The notes: generated by a model not told the origin, from the letters alone. A DNA stretch of 64,000 nt from Pseudomonas brassicacearum subsp. brassicacearum (GCF_008801605.1 NZ_VZPJ01000018.1:1-64000); one strand, 5' to 3'. Numbered from the stretch's first letter, positions 35,801 to 45,429 are shown. A program made the numbers and translations.

Positions 35801-38800
35801 GCCAATAAAGTGCTGATCGGCGACAGCGGCTCGCCGCTTGAACCGGGCACCTTGCAACTGAGTGGCGATTTCTTCGACAAGGGTTTCTCGGCCTATGACA
35901 TCACCGGTAACGAAGGTCTGACCGTGGTCGATGGGACCCGGGTCGATGTGACGATGCCGGTGTACCGCTTTGGCGAGCAGGCGTTGAGCACCGGCAGCGG
36001 CGCAGAAGCGGCTGATGCGTTGCAGCGCTGGACGCCGCAGCTGTACCAGGAAGATGCGATCAAAGGCGTCCTGACCCAGCGTCGCGGCGCGAGCCTGAGC
36101 CTCACTGCCGGTACTGCGAACTCCAGCGCCGCCGACATGGCGAGCACGGTGTTGAACCTGGGCGAGGGTAGCGTGATCAGCGTCGATCCGGGCCAGGGCA
36201 TCGATGTGCGCAGCATCGGTCAGTTGACTGCCAACGGCACCCTCAACGCCTGGGGCGGTAGGGTCAGTCTCACCGAGTTGAGCGTCGGCGATACGGTCCG
36301 CGATCAAGTCAATGCCCAGGGCCACGGTCGTTCCATATGGCTGGGTGAACAATCACTGATCGATGTATCGAGCCGGGCCATAACAGCTCGGGACATGCGC
36401 GGTCAGGCCTACGGCCTGGTGCACGACGGCGGGCAGATTGTCATCGGCGGCCAGATCGATGCCGCGAAAGGATCGACTTCGGCGTCCGAATTGTTTGTGG
36501 TGGTGCGCGACGGTGCGCGTTTGCAAGCGGATGGCAGCCAGGCCGTGCTGGATATCCCCGGCCAGGGGCGTACGTCGGTGGCGAGCAATGGCGGCAGCAT
36601 TTCCCTGGCGTCGGCCAATGGCCTGTACCTGGACGGTTCGTTCAGCGCCCGTTCGGGTGGAGCAGGGGCCGCGGGGGGTAGTTTGTCGGTAGCGCTGGAA
36701 ACGCCCTATTACTTCAAGAGTGCGGTCAATGATCGGGTGTTGAAGGTGCGTGAACTGGTGCTGGCGCGCGCTGCCCAGGCCAGCCCACTGAGCGATACGG
36801 CTGAAACCTCGGCGGATTCGCTGGTCTATGGTCACGGGCGGCTAGGTGTCGATCAGGTCCAGGCCGGTGGTTTCGATAGCCTGTCCCTGTTAAGCAACGG
36901 CCTGATGAGCGTCGATGGCGACCTGTCGATGTCCCTCGGTCAAAGCCTGAACCTGTACGCCCGCAGCTTTGGATTGAGCGCAACCGCGCCAGCCAATACC
37001 CGGGTCGAGCTCAATGCCCCCCATGTGTTGCTGGCACTAGCGACGGGGCTGTCGACCACTCGACCGAGTTTTGACCCCTATACCCGGCCAGTGGTCGATG
37101 GCGGCGGGGTGTCGCTATTGACGAACAAGGCGGTATTTTCCGTCAATGCGGACCTGCTGGATGTTCAGGGTAGCGTGATGTTCAGTAGCAAAGGCACGGT
37201 GAGGCAGGCCGACGGCGGTGCCGTCGCGCTGGAACGCGCCGGTTTCGACCGGGTTCAGCTACGCAGCCGGGGTGATTTGCGATTCCTGGCAGGGTTATCC
37301 AGTGACGGATTGCCTACGGGCTTTACCACCCAATTGCTGACCCCCTCGGACATGATCCTGCAAGCGGCGCAGTTGTACCCGGCGACCGGCGTAGGGGCTC
37401 GGGTTTTGGCGGGATATATGCGCCCCGGCGCCCCGGTTTTCGATCCCGCGCGCAGTCTGGTCATTGAGCGTACTACCCAGGTCACACCTGCAGTGCCTTA
37501 TTCGGCATTTGGCCGCTTGCAACTGGGTAGTGCGAAGATTGAGCAGGGCGGGGTGGTACGAGCACCGTTGGGGTTGATTGAAGTCGGCATAAACGATGGC
37601 TTAGGTACCACTGATCGAGTGGAGCTGTTACCGGGCAGCCTGACTTCGGTCAGTGGCCTGGGCCTGGTCCTGCCGTATGGCGGCACCATCGATGGTCAAA
37701 ATTATACGTACGCTGGCAAGAAGGTCGTGTTGCTAGGGCAAGGCGCGGTGCTCTCCGAGTATGGTGACCTGAATATCGGCGTGATTCTCGGCGGCAAGTC
37801 AGTGGCGGCCCAGGAAGGCTCGGTGCTCGATCTCTCGGGTGGCGGTGAACTGCTTGGCGCCGGTTTTATCTCTGGCCGAGGCGGTTCCACCGATGCGCGT
37901 TTCAACCCGCTGGTGCAAATCGGCGCCAATGGCGGTTTCACCTTGCCGGGACTGTCCAGCAATCCGGTCTACGCCATCGTGCCGGGCAACCAGAGCCAGT
38001 ATGCGCCGGTCGCTGCCGAAGGCGGTGCGGTGGATCCGAGGGTAGGGCAGCAAATCACCATCGGTGCCGGTGTGCCCGGGCTGGCGGCCGGCACCTACAC
38101 CCTGATGCCGTCCACCTATGCCTTGCTGCCGGGGGCGTTCCGGGTCGAGGTCAACGGTTTGGCGGGGCAAGGCTCCACTTCAAGCGCGCAACAGATGCGC
38201 AACGGTTCCTGGACCACCGCCGGCGTGCTGTCGGTGGCCAATACCGGGCAGCGCAACAGCATGTCCAGCCAACTCATCCTGACGTCGGGCGACGTGCTGC
38301 GTCGCTACTCGCAATATAACGAAACCAGCTACGCCCAGTTCGCCGTGGCCGACGCCGCGCGCTTGGGTGTTCCCAGGGCCCTCCTGCCAGTCGATGCCAA
38401 GACGTTGAAGTTGAATCTGGCAGAGGGCGCTGGAGACCAAGCCTTTTCCTTCAAGGGCATCGGCAAGTTCGCGCCCCAGACCGGAGGGTTCGGTGGCACC
38501 GTCGCAGTGGTTGCCAGCAATGGCACAGCCCTGGAGGTGGTCGCCGAAGGACGCGGGGTTACGCCCGGCTTCGAGGGTATGACGCTCAATGCTGAAAGCC
38601 TGAACGCGTTGAATGCTTCACGCCAAGTGATCGGCGGCCAGTTTTCGGTGCTTTATGGCCAAGGTGGTAATTACATCACGCCGCAACGGGTGTCGCGCAG
38701 TGTTGCGCTGCGTGAAGGTGCGACGCTGTCGGCGCCTGAGGTATTCCTCCTGGCCGATGGTGGCGAGTTGCTGGTGGAACAGGGCGCCGCCATCAATACC

Positions 38801-41800
38801 ATCGGGCGGGGCAAGGCCGCTTACGACGCGCGCGATGGTTTTATCTATAACTTCAATGTGAGGAACCAGAACTACAGCTCGCTTGCTGCCTCCAATGGCT
38901 TGCTCAATATCCTGGCCCCAGTATCAGGCACCACAGGCACGGTCAACATTGGCGGATGCAGCCTGACACCTTGCAGCGGCGTGACCCGGATCCATTCCGA
39001 AGGCAGCATCGTTGCCGCCTCCGGCAGCAGCCTGGAGCTGAACGACCAGGTTCGCTACGGCACCCGGCACCTGACCCTGGCCCTTAGCAACATCAACGTC
39101 GGCACCACTCAGGCATTGGGCGACGCGGCGACGCGGCAGGTCTTGCCGGCCGGCCTCACCCTGAGCCAGACCGTGCTCGATCGCCTGCTGCGCGGAGACA
39201 CCGAATACGGTGCCCCGGCCCTGGAAACCCTCGAACTGTCAGCCAGCCAGGCGCTGAACTTCTATGGCACCGTCAGCCTCGACACCTATGACTCAGCCAC
39301 AGGCAAGTCGCGCCTGAACAACCTGATGCTCAGTACCCCGGGCATCTATGGCTCCGGCACCGCCAGTGATGTGGCGACCCTGCGCACCAGCAACCTGATC
39401 TGGAACGGCGCAGTCGGTGCGCCGGGTTCGGTGATTGCCGGTGGGGCCGGCACAGGCGCCGGTCGCCTGGACATCCAGGCCCAGCGTATCGAGTTCGGCT
39501 ATGGCGAGTTCGCCCAACCGAGCTCGATCACCACCCTGGACCGACTGGCGCTGGGCTTCGCCAACGTCAATCTCAGCGCCAGCGAACGCGTGACCGCCAA
39601 TCACAAGGGCAGCCTGGCGGTGTATCAGAGCCAGGGCGCCTATGACGCTAAAACGGGCTACGCCTACAGCGGTGGCAACCTGAACATTCTCACTCCGTTG
39701 CTCACCGGTGAAGCCGGTTCGATCAACCGCATCACCGCAGGCGGCGCACTCAACGTGGCAGGCACAACCGCCAAGCCGGGCACCGTTTCGGGGCTTGGCG
39801 GCGAATTGTCCCTCAAGGGCGCGAGCCTCAACCTGGCCAGCGCGGTGGTGTTGCCCAGCGGCAAACTGACCCTTAGCGCGACGGATGAGCTGAGCCTGGC
39901 CGACGGGTCGCTGATCGATGTGGCAGGCCGCACGGTGACTTTCAACGACGTCACCCGCTACAGCGCCGGTGGTGAAGTCATCCTGAAAAGCCAAAACGGC
40001 AACATCCGCCAGGCGGCTGGCTCCAGCATTGATCTTTCGGCGCGCCACAACCAGGCCGGGCAGCTCAGCGCCGTGGCCTTGGGCAGTACGGCCGGGGTTG
40101 TCGACCTGCAAGGACGAATCCTCGCCAGCAGCAGCGGTGAATACGATGCCGGTGGCACGCTCATGCCGTACCTGGCCGGGGGCGTGGAGATCCAGGCCCA
40201 GCGCCTGGGTGGCAATGGCAGTCTCAGCGAGCAGTTCGCCGCGTTGAACCAACGCTTGAACGACGGCCAAGTATTCGGCTCCCGCAGCTTCCAGCTCAAG
40301 CAGGGCCACTTGGTGATCGGCAATGAACTCAAGGCCTCGTCCATTGACGTGTCCCTGGACAACGGCAGCCTGCTGGTCAACGGCACGGTGGACGCCAGCA
40401 GCGAGCGGGTTGGCAGCATTTACCTGGCTGCAAAAAATGGCCTGACCCTGGGCAGCGGTGCCGTGCTTGACGCCCATGGTCGGCGCCTGCGGGTGGACAG
40501 CTACGGCAAGATCATCGACTCGCCGAACCGCGCCATCATTGACTTGACCGCCAGGGAAGGGCTCCTGACCCTGGGCAACGGCGCGCGTATCGATTTGCGC
40601 CACGGTACCGAGGTCGCGCTGGGCAGTGCGTCCGGCATGAGCGACGGTCGGCCTCGCGGGACGTTGCAACTCAGCGCGCCACGACTGGGTGGCGTGTCGG
40701 GGGGCGATGTGGCGATCGATGCCAGTGGTCCCGTGGATGTACTCGGCGCCCGCTCGATTGCGGTGGTTGCCACATGGCAATACAGCGACGCGCCGCTGGT
40801 TAACGTGCCGGCGGCCAGCGGCAAGCCTTATCAGGTCATCAATCAGACATGGCTGAAGGATGTGGTGGATCCAGACAACACCGCCTTTATCACCAACGCC
40901 CACGCCAACAACGATCTGTTGCAGCGCAAACTCGCCGGGCTGAACAACAGCCGTTATCGCGACGTGTTCCATCTGCGCCCCGGTGTGGAGGTGGTGAGTG
41001 CGACGGCCGATGGCGATCTGGTGGTCCAGGGGGATCTGGACCTGTCGCGCTATCGCTATGCGAGCCTCAATCCGCATAACGTCCTGGATGAAAACGTCTA
41101 CGGCTCCGGCGAATCCGCCAGCCTGACGCTGCGCGCTGGCGGTGACCTGAACATCTACGGCAGCATCACCGACGGTTTTGCCCAGCCGCCCGCCAGCAAC
41201 GATGACAAGGGCTGGGTGCTGTTGCCAGGCATTGATTTTGCGGCGGGCGATATTGTCGTGCCCGGCACTGGCGTGACCCTGGAGGTGGACACGGCGTTCC
41301 CGGCCGGCTCGGTGCTCAACTTCGACGTGCCGCTCAAGGGCGCGACCCTGGCTGCGGGAACGCGGTTGCCGGTCGCCGCCACGCTGAAACAGCCAATGGT
41401 GCTGCCGGCCGGCACGGTGCTGGCCGCGGCGGTGCATGACGCACAGGGCAATCTGTTGTTCGCGGCCGGCACGTTGTTGGCTTCGACCAAAACCCTGGAG
41501 GCGGGCACGGTGCTGGGGGCGGGTAGCCTGCTGGGCAGCAGCACAACGATAGGCAACCTGATCTGGCCCAAAGGCGTTGCGTTGCCAGACATTGAAGGCG
41601 CGAGTAACAGCTTGACCAATGTGCTGCGTCTCAGCAGCGCCCTGGCACTGAGTGTGGGTTCGAAAATTCCTTCAGGTACCGACATCAAGTTGCCGACCGG
41701 TGTCGAGTCGGTGCAGTTGCGTCCGGAAGTGGCGGGGAGCAACTGGGCCATCGCGCCGATGCTGGCCGAGGGATCGCAGTCCTGGTCATTGCGACTGGTG

Positions 41801-44800
41801 GCCGGTGCCGATACGCAGGCGGCGGACAGTCGGGTCGTGCGGCCGGTGCTGGCGGGTGGTGATCTGCATTTGGCTGACAGTCACTACGGAATGTTTGGTA
41901 AGGCTGGGGCTGGGGGGTTGGTGTGGACTGAGGAAGGGGCGGAAAACTTCGGAGATCCGAGTCTGGCAGGCAAATTCATTGATTTTGAGAACGTTGCCTA
42001 TCCAGGGATGTGTGAGGATACCCCGTCGTTTTGCAAAGCCAGTAGCGGCTTTGTCTGGACGGAGGAAGGGGCGGAAAACTATGGGCTTCCAGACCTCGTG
42101 GGTCAACCGATTGATTTCGAAAACCTTGCCTATCCTGGGATGTGTGACGACACCCCGTCGTTTTGCAAAGCTGTTGGGCAAACGGAATACAAGGCAGGCA
42201 GCCAACGTTGGAGTGTGATCCGCACCGCAGCGGCAGACCTTGAGCTGCTGTCTGCAGGCGATCTGAAAATGGACTCGCTGTATGGCGTCTACACCGCTGG
42301 CAGTTCAGCTAGCCAAACTTACGCCAAAGACCCGTACAACCAACCCAAGGCGCGTGGGGCGGGGGGCAAGGTACTCAATGATGCACTGGGTGAAAACGAA
42401 CAGTTCGTGGATGGCGGTACGAATAGTCTTTACCGCGCCTGGTACCCTGACTTTGGCGGCAACCTGACTCTGAAAGTTGGCGGCAATCTGACCGGTAATA
42501 GCCTGGATGTCTCGAGTACGAATTTAGGGCGGCCCAATGGGGGAGACGTTGGTTACGATACGGTGAACGTCGGCAATTGGCTGTGGCGCCAGGGCAGCGG
42601 TTCGATCGCTACCGGCTCGCAGTTCCAACCCCCTGCTTGGTGGATCAATTTTGGCAGTTACACCGCTGCGAAGGACGGCAAGGCTGATTTGATGGTCGGG
42701 TTTACGGGGTTCGGTACTCTGGGCGGCGGTAACTTGAATGTTCAGGTCGCCGGCGATGCGGGGGTGCTCGATCAAATGGCAGGGAGTCGTCTTGTGCCGA
42801 TCAGCAACAGCCGCAGCCAAGGGCTAGTGCTGGCTGTGGGCAGCACCGGGCGCGTAGGTGCCGATGGGAGTCTGCAATTGACCGGCGGTGGTGACCTCAA
42901 GCTGCGTGTAGGCGGCGCCTTGAATCCCAATAGCGTGTTCTCCGGCGGGCACCTCAACGGTGCGGTCATCAACCTGCGCGGTCATGCACAGATCGACAGC
43001 GGCTCCATCGGTCGGATCGACCTACGGTATGGCAACGTTGCTTCGGCACAGTCTTCCGGAGAAACGCGTGCGTACGATTCCTTTAGAGCCACGCGCAGTC
43101 AGCCAACAGGCGGGTTGACCCTGATGCCGGGTGATGCCACGTTCGACCTGGTCACCTCAGGCGATCTGGTGGTGACGGACGTTGCGGACCCGGGTCGGGC
43201 GCCGATGATGAGCGTGTCGCCCTTCAAAAACGGTGTGACCAATGGATCGGGCGAGAGCTGGTTTACATTGTGGACTGCCAATACGGCGATTGATTTATGG
43301 TCGTCGGGAGGCAACCTGACGCCCGTGACTGGCGCTACGCCGACGGATCTGGCATTGCTCTACCCATCGATTTTGAGAGCTGTGGCAGCCAGTGGCAGTC
43401 TTTACTACGGCCAGTCCTCGATATGGGATGGAACAGGTTATAACGGCAACAATCGTCCGGCCCTTTTGCTAGCTCCCGGCATCAATAGTGAGCTGCAATT
43501 CATGGCCGGCGACTCCATCTACGGTGGCGACATGTCGGTCAGTCGCTCCGGTGCCGCATCGACTGCCTTGGCGACGCCGTTGCGACCAGCCTTTGTCGGT
43601 ATCGTCGATGGTTTCATCATAAAGGCCAGCAATCTCTCAGCCGATGGCAACCTCGCTCGCCCTGATGCGAACATATTGCCGCTGTTTGCCTTCGACACCA
43701 GCAGCGCTTCCAGCGAATGGGCCCTCAATGTCGATCCTGCTCGCTTCTATGCGCTTGAAGGTGACTTGCTGGCAGTCGCCACTGGACGGTCGATGACATC
43801 AGTCTCCACGGGCAGATGGCCGGGGCGAATCGCCTACGAAGGCGCCGGACCTGTACGGATGATGGCTGGGCGAGACATTGTCAGCAGCGGCATACCGCTG
43901 GGCGGGTCTCTGAATGAGAACTCCGACGTGGGTAATTACACCAGCACCGGCAACCTCTTCATCCACAACAACCCCACCGACATCTCCATCGTGTCAGCCG
44001 GGCGCGACATCCTTTACAGCACCTTCAACGTCGCCGGCCCCGGCCTGCTTGAAATCACCGCCGGGCGCAATATCCTGATGGACGACAAGGTCAGCATCAC
44101 CAGTATCGGCGCGGTGGTGCCAGGGGATTCGCGTCCTGGGGCGAGCCTGGTGCTGCAAGCCGGCGCGGGCCTCAATGGCGCGGATTACGAGCGCTTCGTC
44201 AAGGCCTACCTGGACCCGGCCAACCAGGCTTTGGCCGGTGTGCCCCTGGCGAACCAGGACGGCAAGGTCGCCAAGACCTACGAGGCGGAACTGGTGGATT
44301 GGCTCAAGGAACGCTTCGGCTTCAGCGGCGACACCGAGCAGGCCCGCAACTTCTTCGCGGCACTGCCGGCGGAGCAGCAGCGGGTGTTTGCCCGCGACGT
44401 GTACTTTGCCGAGCTCAAGGCCGGTGGTCGGGAGTACAACGAAGCCGGCGGCGTGCGCCAGGGCAGCTACCTGCGCGGGCGGGAGGCTATCGACTTGTTG
44501 TTCCCAAGCAAGGATGTGGCGGGCAACGCGATCACCTACAAGGGTGACATCACGATGTTCGGCGGGGCGGGTGTGCACACCGATTTCGGCGGCAGTATCC
44601 AAATGCTCACCCCGGGCGGCGGGCAAACATTCGGCATCGAGGGCAATGCGCCGCCGTCCACCGCCGGGGTGATCACCCAGGGCGAGGGCGATATCCAGTT
44701 GTATGCGCAGAACAGCATCCTGCTGGGCCAGAGCCGGATCATGACCACCTTTGGTGGCTCGATCCTCGGCTGGTCGGTCCAGGGCGACATCAACGCCGGT

Positions 44801-45391
44801 CGTGGTTCGAAGACCACCGTGGTGTACACGCCGCCCAAGCGCTTGTACGACACCTGGGGCAACGTGACGCTGTCGCCGTCGGTGCCGAGTACCGGTGCCG
44901 GTATTGCCACCCTCAACCCGATTGCCGAAGTGGCGCCGGGGGATATCGACCTGATCGCGCCGTTGGGCACCATCGATGCGGGCGAGGCGGGGATCCGGGT
45001 GTCGGGCAACGTCAACATCGCGGCGTTGACCGTGGTGAACGCAGCCAACATCCAGACCCAGGGCAAATCCACCGGCGTGCCGCTGGCGGCCTCGGTGAAC
45101 ACCGGGGCCATTACCTCGGCCAGTTCGGCGGCGTCTTCGGCTACGCAGGCCGCTGAAGACGTGGCGCGTCAGCAACAGAACGCGGCGCGGCAGAACCAGG
45201 CGTCGGTGTTTACCGTGCAGGTGGTGAGCTTTGGCTCCGAGCAACTGGCCCCGTCCCGCGACGGCGCCAGCCGCGAAGCGCCTCGGGCCTACGACCCGGC
45301 CAGCCCGGTGCAGGTCCTGGGCGCAGGGCCTTTGGATGAACAGAGCCGTCAGCGGCTGACTGAGGAGGAGCGGGGGCGGTTGAGTTTGTAA
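32825..45391 (+). CDS. pdtA: PdtA-like giant filamentous-haemagglutinin exoprotein (TpsA family, DUF3739 C-terminus)
   Basis: 4188 residues from ATG 32825 (AAGGA eight bases upstream; ATG 32816 is an alternative). Extended signal sequence of about 42 residues ending GNAHA. The TPS secretion domain at about residues 115-330 has NWETFNVG near 169 and NRNGIIFSG near 219. A very long beta-helix region of Gly/Ser/Asn-rich repeats follows. Around residues 2825-2906 PAGT-type repeats occur, and at about 3033-3120 a 44-residue tandem duplication. Near 3780-3905 an alpha-helical insert, then the conserved end (GWSVQGDINAGRGSKTTVVYTPP, APLGTIDAGEAGIRVSGNVNIAAL) resembling DUF3739. It matches PdtA (PA0690) in place and size. 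No tpsB gene follows. Confidence 0.9.
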   Translation: MLRCKPQTNLNAPRRDGELSMLRLKPLAQAIALLMVAGNAHAATAFSSAWFAAKGASQAGGAARPTTAQPGMPPPLAQQQRANAQLQRSLTNLNNTVAAIAAQQAAQAAGRQAALGQVQVVPDGLGEGGLKVDNSLTQGWLNAKGPQQTQTGGKTTVKIEQTADKAILNWETFNVGRNTTVDFQQQSDWAVLNRVNDPQARPSQIQGQIKGNGTVMLVNRNGIIFSGSSQVNVRNLAAVAANISDEQFSKRGLYVDATGSQPTFTDAAGKIEVQQGALIQTHRAATSTAGGGYALLLGSEVENAGSIITAKGQTTLAAGDSFYIRRGQGTSGNLRSTTRGNEVATSLKPGSSAGTVINSGLIQASTGDVTLTGHTVQQNGVAVASSSVDIRGTVHLLNASSDSSGSVILGQGSATAVLLDAAGGSALDSQRNAGPAGLDGTPNNLITGQFNNLSSVVDRSDQSRVEIVSGGSVDFQNGSITLATGGQVAVSAAGRSLVRDGAVIDVSGAIGVKVAMESNSIKVNVQGNEQRDAPVNREGGKLTNNDVWVDVRDLIYVPAGTNGYATDRWYTAGGLLEVGGYLGTRGHSAGEWAAQGGTLTFTGNDVVTQQAAQLNLSGGTLDVQSGYLRQSWLKGPNGRLYDLSKAPGDILYTGIYKGYEDHSQRWGQTDYYYNPLIAPRQRFEAGYTVGRDAGKLVVSTRNAVLEGQIVGEVYQGERQTQAPNLNLDGYQQSQNAVARRAQLWVGSYTPIYDKASGVINSALNPTLDQVTVGKVTEKIAAGLDLTSVVDTDRQGKLVLDNDLLNGFQLGAVKVAAAEGIKVDGTLKVADGGDITLYAPQVEVNADLTARSGRIALGNVLKQVRTDNFQMGDVVLSPAAGQRAVVTLGEGVTLNTAGRWSNLLLDGNDRQNLPFINGGAVVVRSDNIDVRQGSLIDVSSGAAVMADGKTRGAKGGDLTLTAAINTSSSSGDLNLDGELRGTGVSGGGTLKLAANKVLIGDSGSPLEPGTLQLSGDFFDKGFSAYDITGNEGLTVVDGTRVDVTMPVYRFGEQALSTGSGAEAADALQRWTPQLYQEDAIKGVLTQRRGASLSLTAGTANSSAADMASTVLNLGEGSVISVDPGQGIDVRSIGQLTANGTLNAWGGRVSLTELSVGDTVRDQVNAQGHGRSIWLGEQSLIDVSSRAITARDMRGQAYGLVHDGGQIVIGGQIDAAKGSTSASELFVVVRDGARLQADGSQAVLDIPGQGRTSVASNGGSISLASANGLYLDGSFSARSGGAGAAGGSLSVALETPYYFKSAVNDRVLKVRELVLARAAQASPLSDTAETSADSLVYGHGRLGVDQVQAGGFDSLSLLSNGLMSVDGDLSMSLGQSLNLYARSFGLSATAPANTRVELNAPHVLLALATGLSTTRPSFDPYTRPVVDGGGVSLLTNKAVFSVNADLLDVQGSVMFSSKGTVRQADGGAVALERAGFDRVQLRSRGDLRFLAGLSSDGLPTGFTTQLLTPSDMILQAAQLYPATGVGARVLAGYMRPGAPVFDPARSLVIERTTQVTPAVPYSAFGRLQLGSAKIEQGGVVRAPLGLIEVGINDGLGTTDRVELLPGSLTSVSGLGLVLPYGGTIDGQNYTYAGKKVVLLGQGAVLSEYGDLNIGVILGGKSVAAQEGSVLDLSGGGELLGAGFISGRGGSTDARFNPLVQIGANGGFTLPGLSSNPVYAIVPGNQSQYAPVAAEGGAVDPRVGQQITIGAGVPGLAAGTYTLMPSTYALLPGAFRVEVNGLAGQGSTSSAQQMRNGSWTTAGVLSVANTGQRNSMSSQLILTSGDVLRRYSQYNETSYAQFAVADAARLGVPRALLPVDAKTLKLNLAEGAGDQAFSFKGIGKFAPQTGGFGGTVAVVASNGTALEVVAEGRGVTPGFEGMTLNAESLNALNASRQVIGGQFSVLYGQGGNYITPQRVSRSVALREGATLSAPEVFLLADGGELLVEQGAAINTIGRGKAAYDARDGFIYNFNVRNQNYSSLAASNGLLNILAPVSGTTGTVNIGGCSLTPCSGVTRIHSEGSIVAASGSSLELNDQVRYGTRHLTLALSNINVGTTQALGDAATRQVLPAGLTLSQTVLDRLLRGDTEYGAPALETLELSASQALNFYGTVSLDTYDSATGKSRLNNLMLSTPGIYGSGTASDVATLRTSNLIWNGAVGAPGSVIAGGAGTGAGRLDIQAQRIEFGYGEFAQPSSITTLDRLALGFANVNLSASERVTANHKGSLAVYQSQGAYDAKTGYAYSGGNLNILTPLLTGEAGSINRITAGGALNVAGTTAKPGTVSGLGGELSLKGASLNLASAVVLPSGKLTLSATDELSLADGSLIDVAGRTVTFNDVTRYSAGGEVILKSQNGNIRQAAGSSIDLSARHNQAGQLSAVALGSTAGVVDLQGRILASSSGEYDAGGTLMPYLAGGVEIQAQRLGGNGSLSEQFAALNQRLNDGQVFGSRSFQLKQGHLVIGNELKASSIDVSLDNGSLLVNGTVDASSERVGSIYLAAKNGLTLGSGAVLDAHGRRLRVDSYGKIIDSPNRAIIDLTAREGLLTLGNGARIDLRHGTEVALGSASGMSDGRPRGTLQLSAPRLGGVSGGDVAIDASGPVDVLGARSIAVVATWQYSDAPLVNVPAASGKPYQVINQTWLKDVVDPDNTAFITNAHANNDLLQRKLAGLNNSRYRDVFHLRPGVEVVSATADGDLVVQGDLDLSRYRYASLNPHNVLDENVYGSGESASLTLRAGGDLNIYGSITDGFAQPPASNDDKGWVLLPGIDFAAGDIVVPGTGVTLEVDTAFPAGSVLNFDVPLKGATLAAGTRLPVAATLKQPMVLPAGTVLAAAVHDAQGNLLFAAGTLLASTKTLEAGTVLGAGSLLGSSTTIGNLIWPKGVALPDIEGASNSLTNVLRLSSALALSVGSKIPSGTDIKLPTGVESVQLRPEVAGSNWAIAPMLAEGSQSWSLRLVAGADTQAADSRVVRPVLAGGDLHLADSHYGMFGKAGAGGLVWTEEGAENFGDPSLAGKFIDFENVAYPGMCEDTPSFCKASSGFVWTEEGAENYGLPDLVGQPIDFENLAYPGMCDDTPSFCKAVGQTEYKAGSQRWSVIRTAAADLELLSAGDLKMDSLYGVYTAGSSASQTYAKDPYNQPKARGAGGKVLNDALGENEQFVDGGTNSLYRAWYPDFGGNLTLKVGGNLTGNSLDVSSTNLGRPNGGDVGYDTVNVGNWLWRQGSGSIATGSQFQPPAWWINFGSYTAAKDGKADLMVGFTGFGTLGGGNLNVQVAGDAGVLDQMAGSRLVPISNSRSQGLVLAVGSTGRVGADGSLQLTGGGDLKLRVGGALNPNSVFSGGHLNGAVINLRGHAQIDSGSIGRIDLRYGNVASAQSSGETRAYDSFRATRSQPTGGLTLMPGDATFDLVTSGDLVVTDVADPGRAPMMSVSPFKNGVTNGSGESWFTLWTANTAIDLWSSGGNLTPVTGATPTDLALLYPSILRAVAASGSLYYGQSSIWDGTGYNGNNRPALLLAPGINSELQFMAGDSIYGGDMSVSRSGAASTALATPLRPAFVGIVDGFIIKASNLSADGNLARPDANILPLFAFDTSSASSEWALNVDPARFYALEGDLLAVATGRSMTSVSTGRWPGRIAYEGAGPVRMMAGRDIVSSGIPLGGSLNENSDVGNYTSTGNLFIHNNPTDISIVSAGRDILYSTFNVAGPGLLEITAGRNILMDDKVSITSIGAVVPGDSRPGASLVLQAGAGLNGADYERFVKAYLDPANQALAGVPLANQDGKVAKTYEAELVDWLKERFGFSGDTEQARNFFAALPAEQQRVFARDVYFAELKAGGREYNEAGGVRQGSYLRGREAIDLLFPSKDVAGNAITYKGDITMFGGAGVHTDFGGSIQMLTPGGGQTFGIEGNAPPSTAGVITQGEGDIQLYAQNSILLGQSRIMTTFGGSILGWSVQGDINAGRGSKTTVVYTPPKRLYDTWGNVTLSPSVPSTGAGIATLNPIAEVAPGDIDLIAPLGTIDAGEAGIRVSGNVNIAALTVVNAANIQTQGKSTGVPLAASVNTGAITSASSAASSATQAAEDVARQQQNAARQNQASVFTVQVVSFGSEQLAPSRDGASREAPRAYDPASPVQVLGAGPLDEQSRQRLTEEERGRLSL
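41921..42180 (+). repeat. In-frame tandem duplication of a 132 bp segment inside pdtA
   Basis: GTGTGGACTGAGGAAGGGGCGG at 41921 recurs as GTCTGGACGGAGGAAGGGGCGG at 42053, exactly 132 bp (44 codons) later. Both copies encode WTEEGAEN(F/Y)G...IDFEN(V/L)AYPGMC(E/D)DTPSFCKA, each with two Cys. The surrounding DNA looks less GC-rich than the flanks. Confidence 0.93.
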
Positions 45392-45429
45392 GAGACCGAG
45401 CTTGCAGTGAGGTTGGCTGTGCTGGCCTC

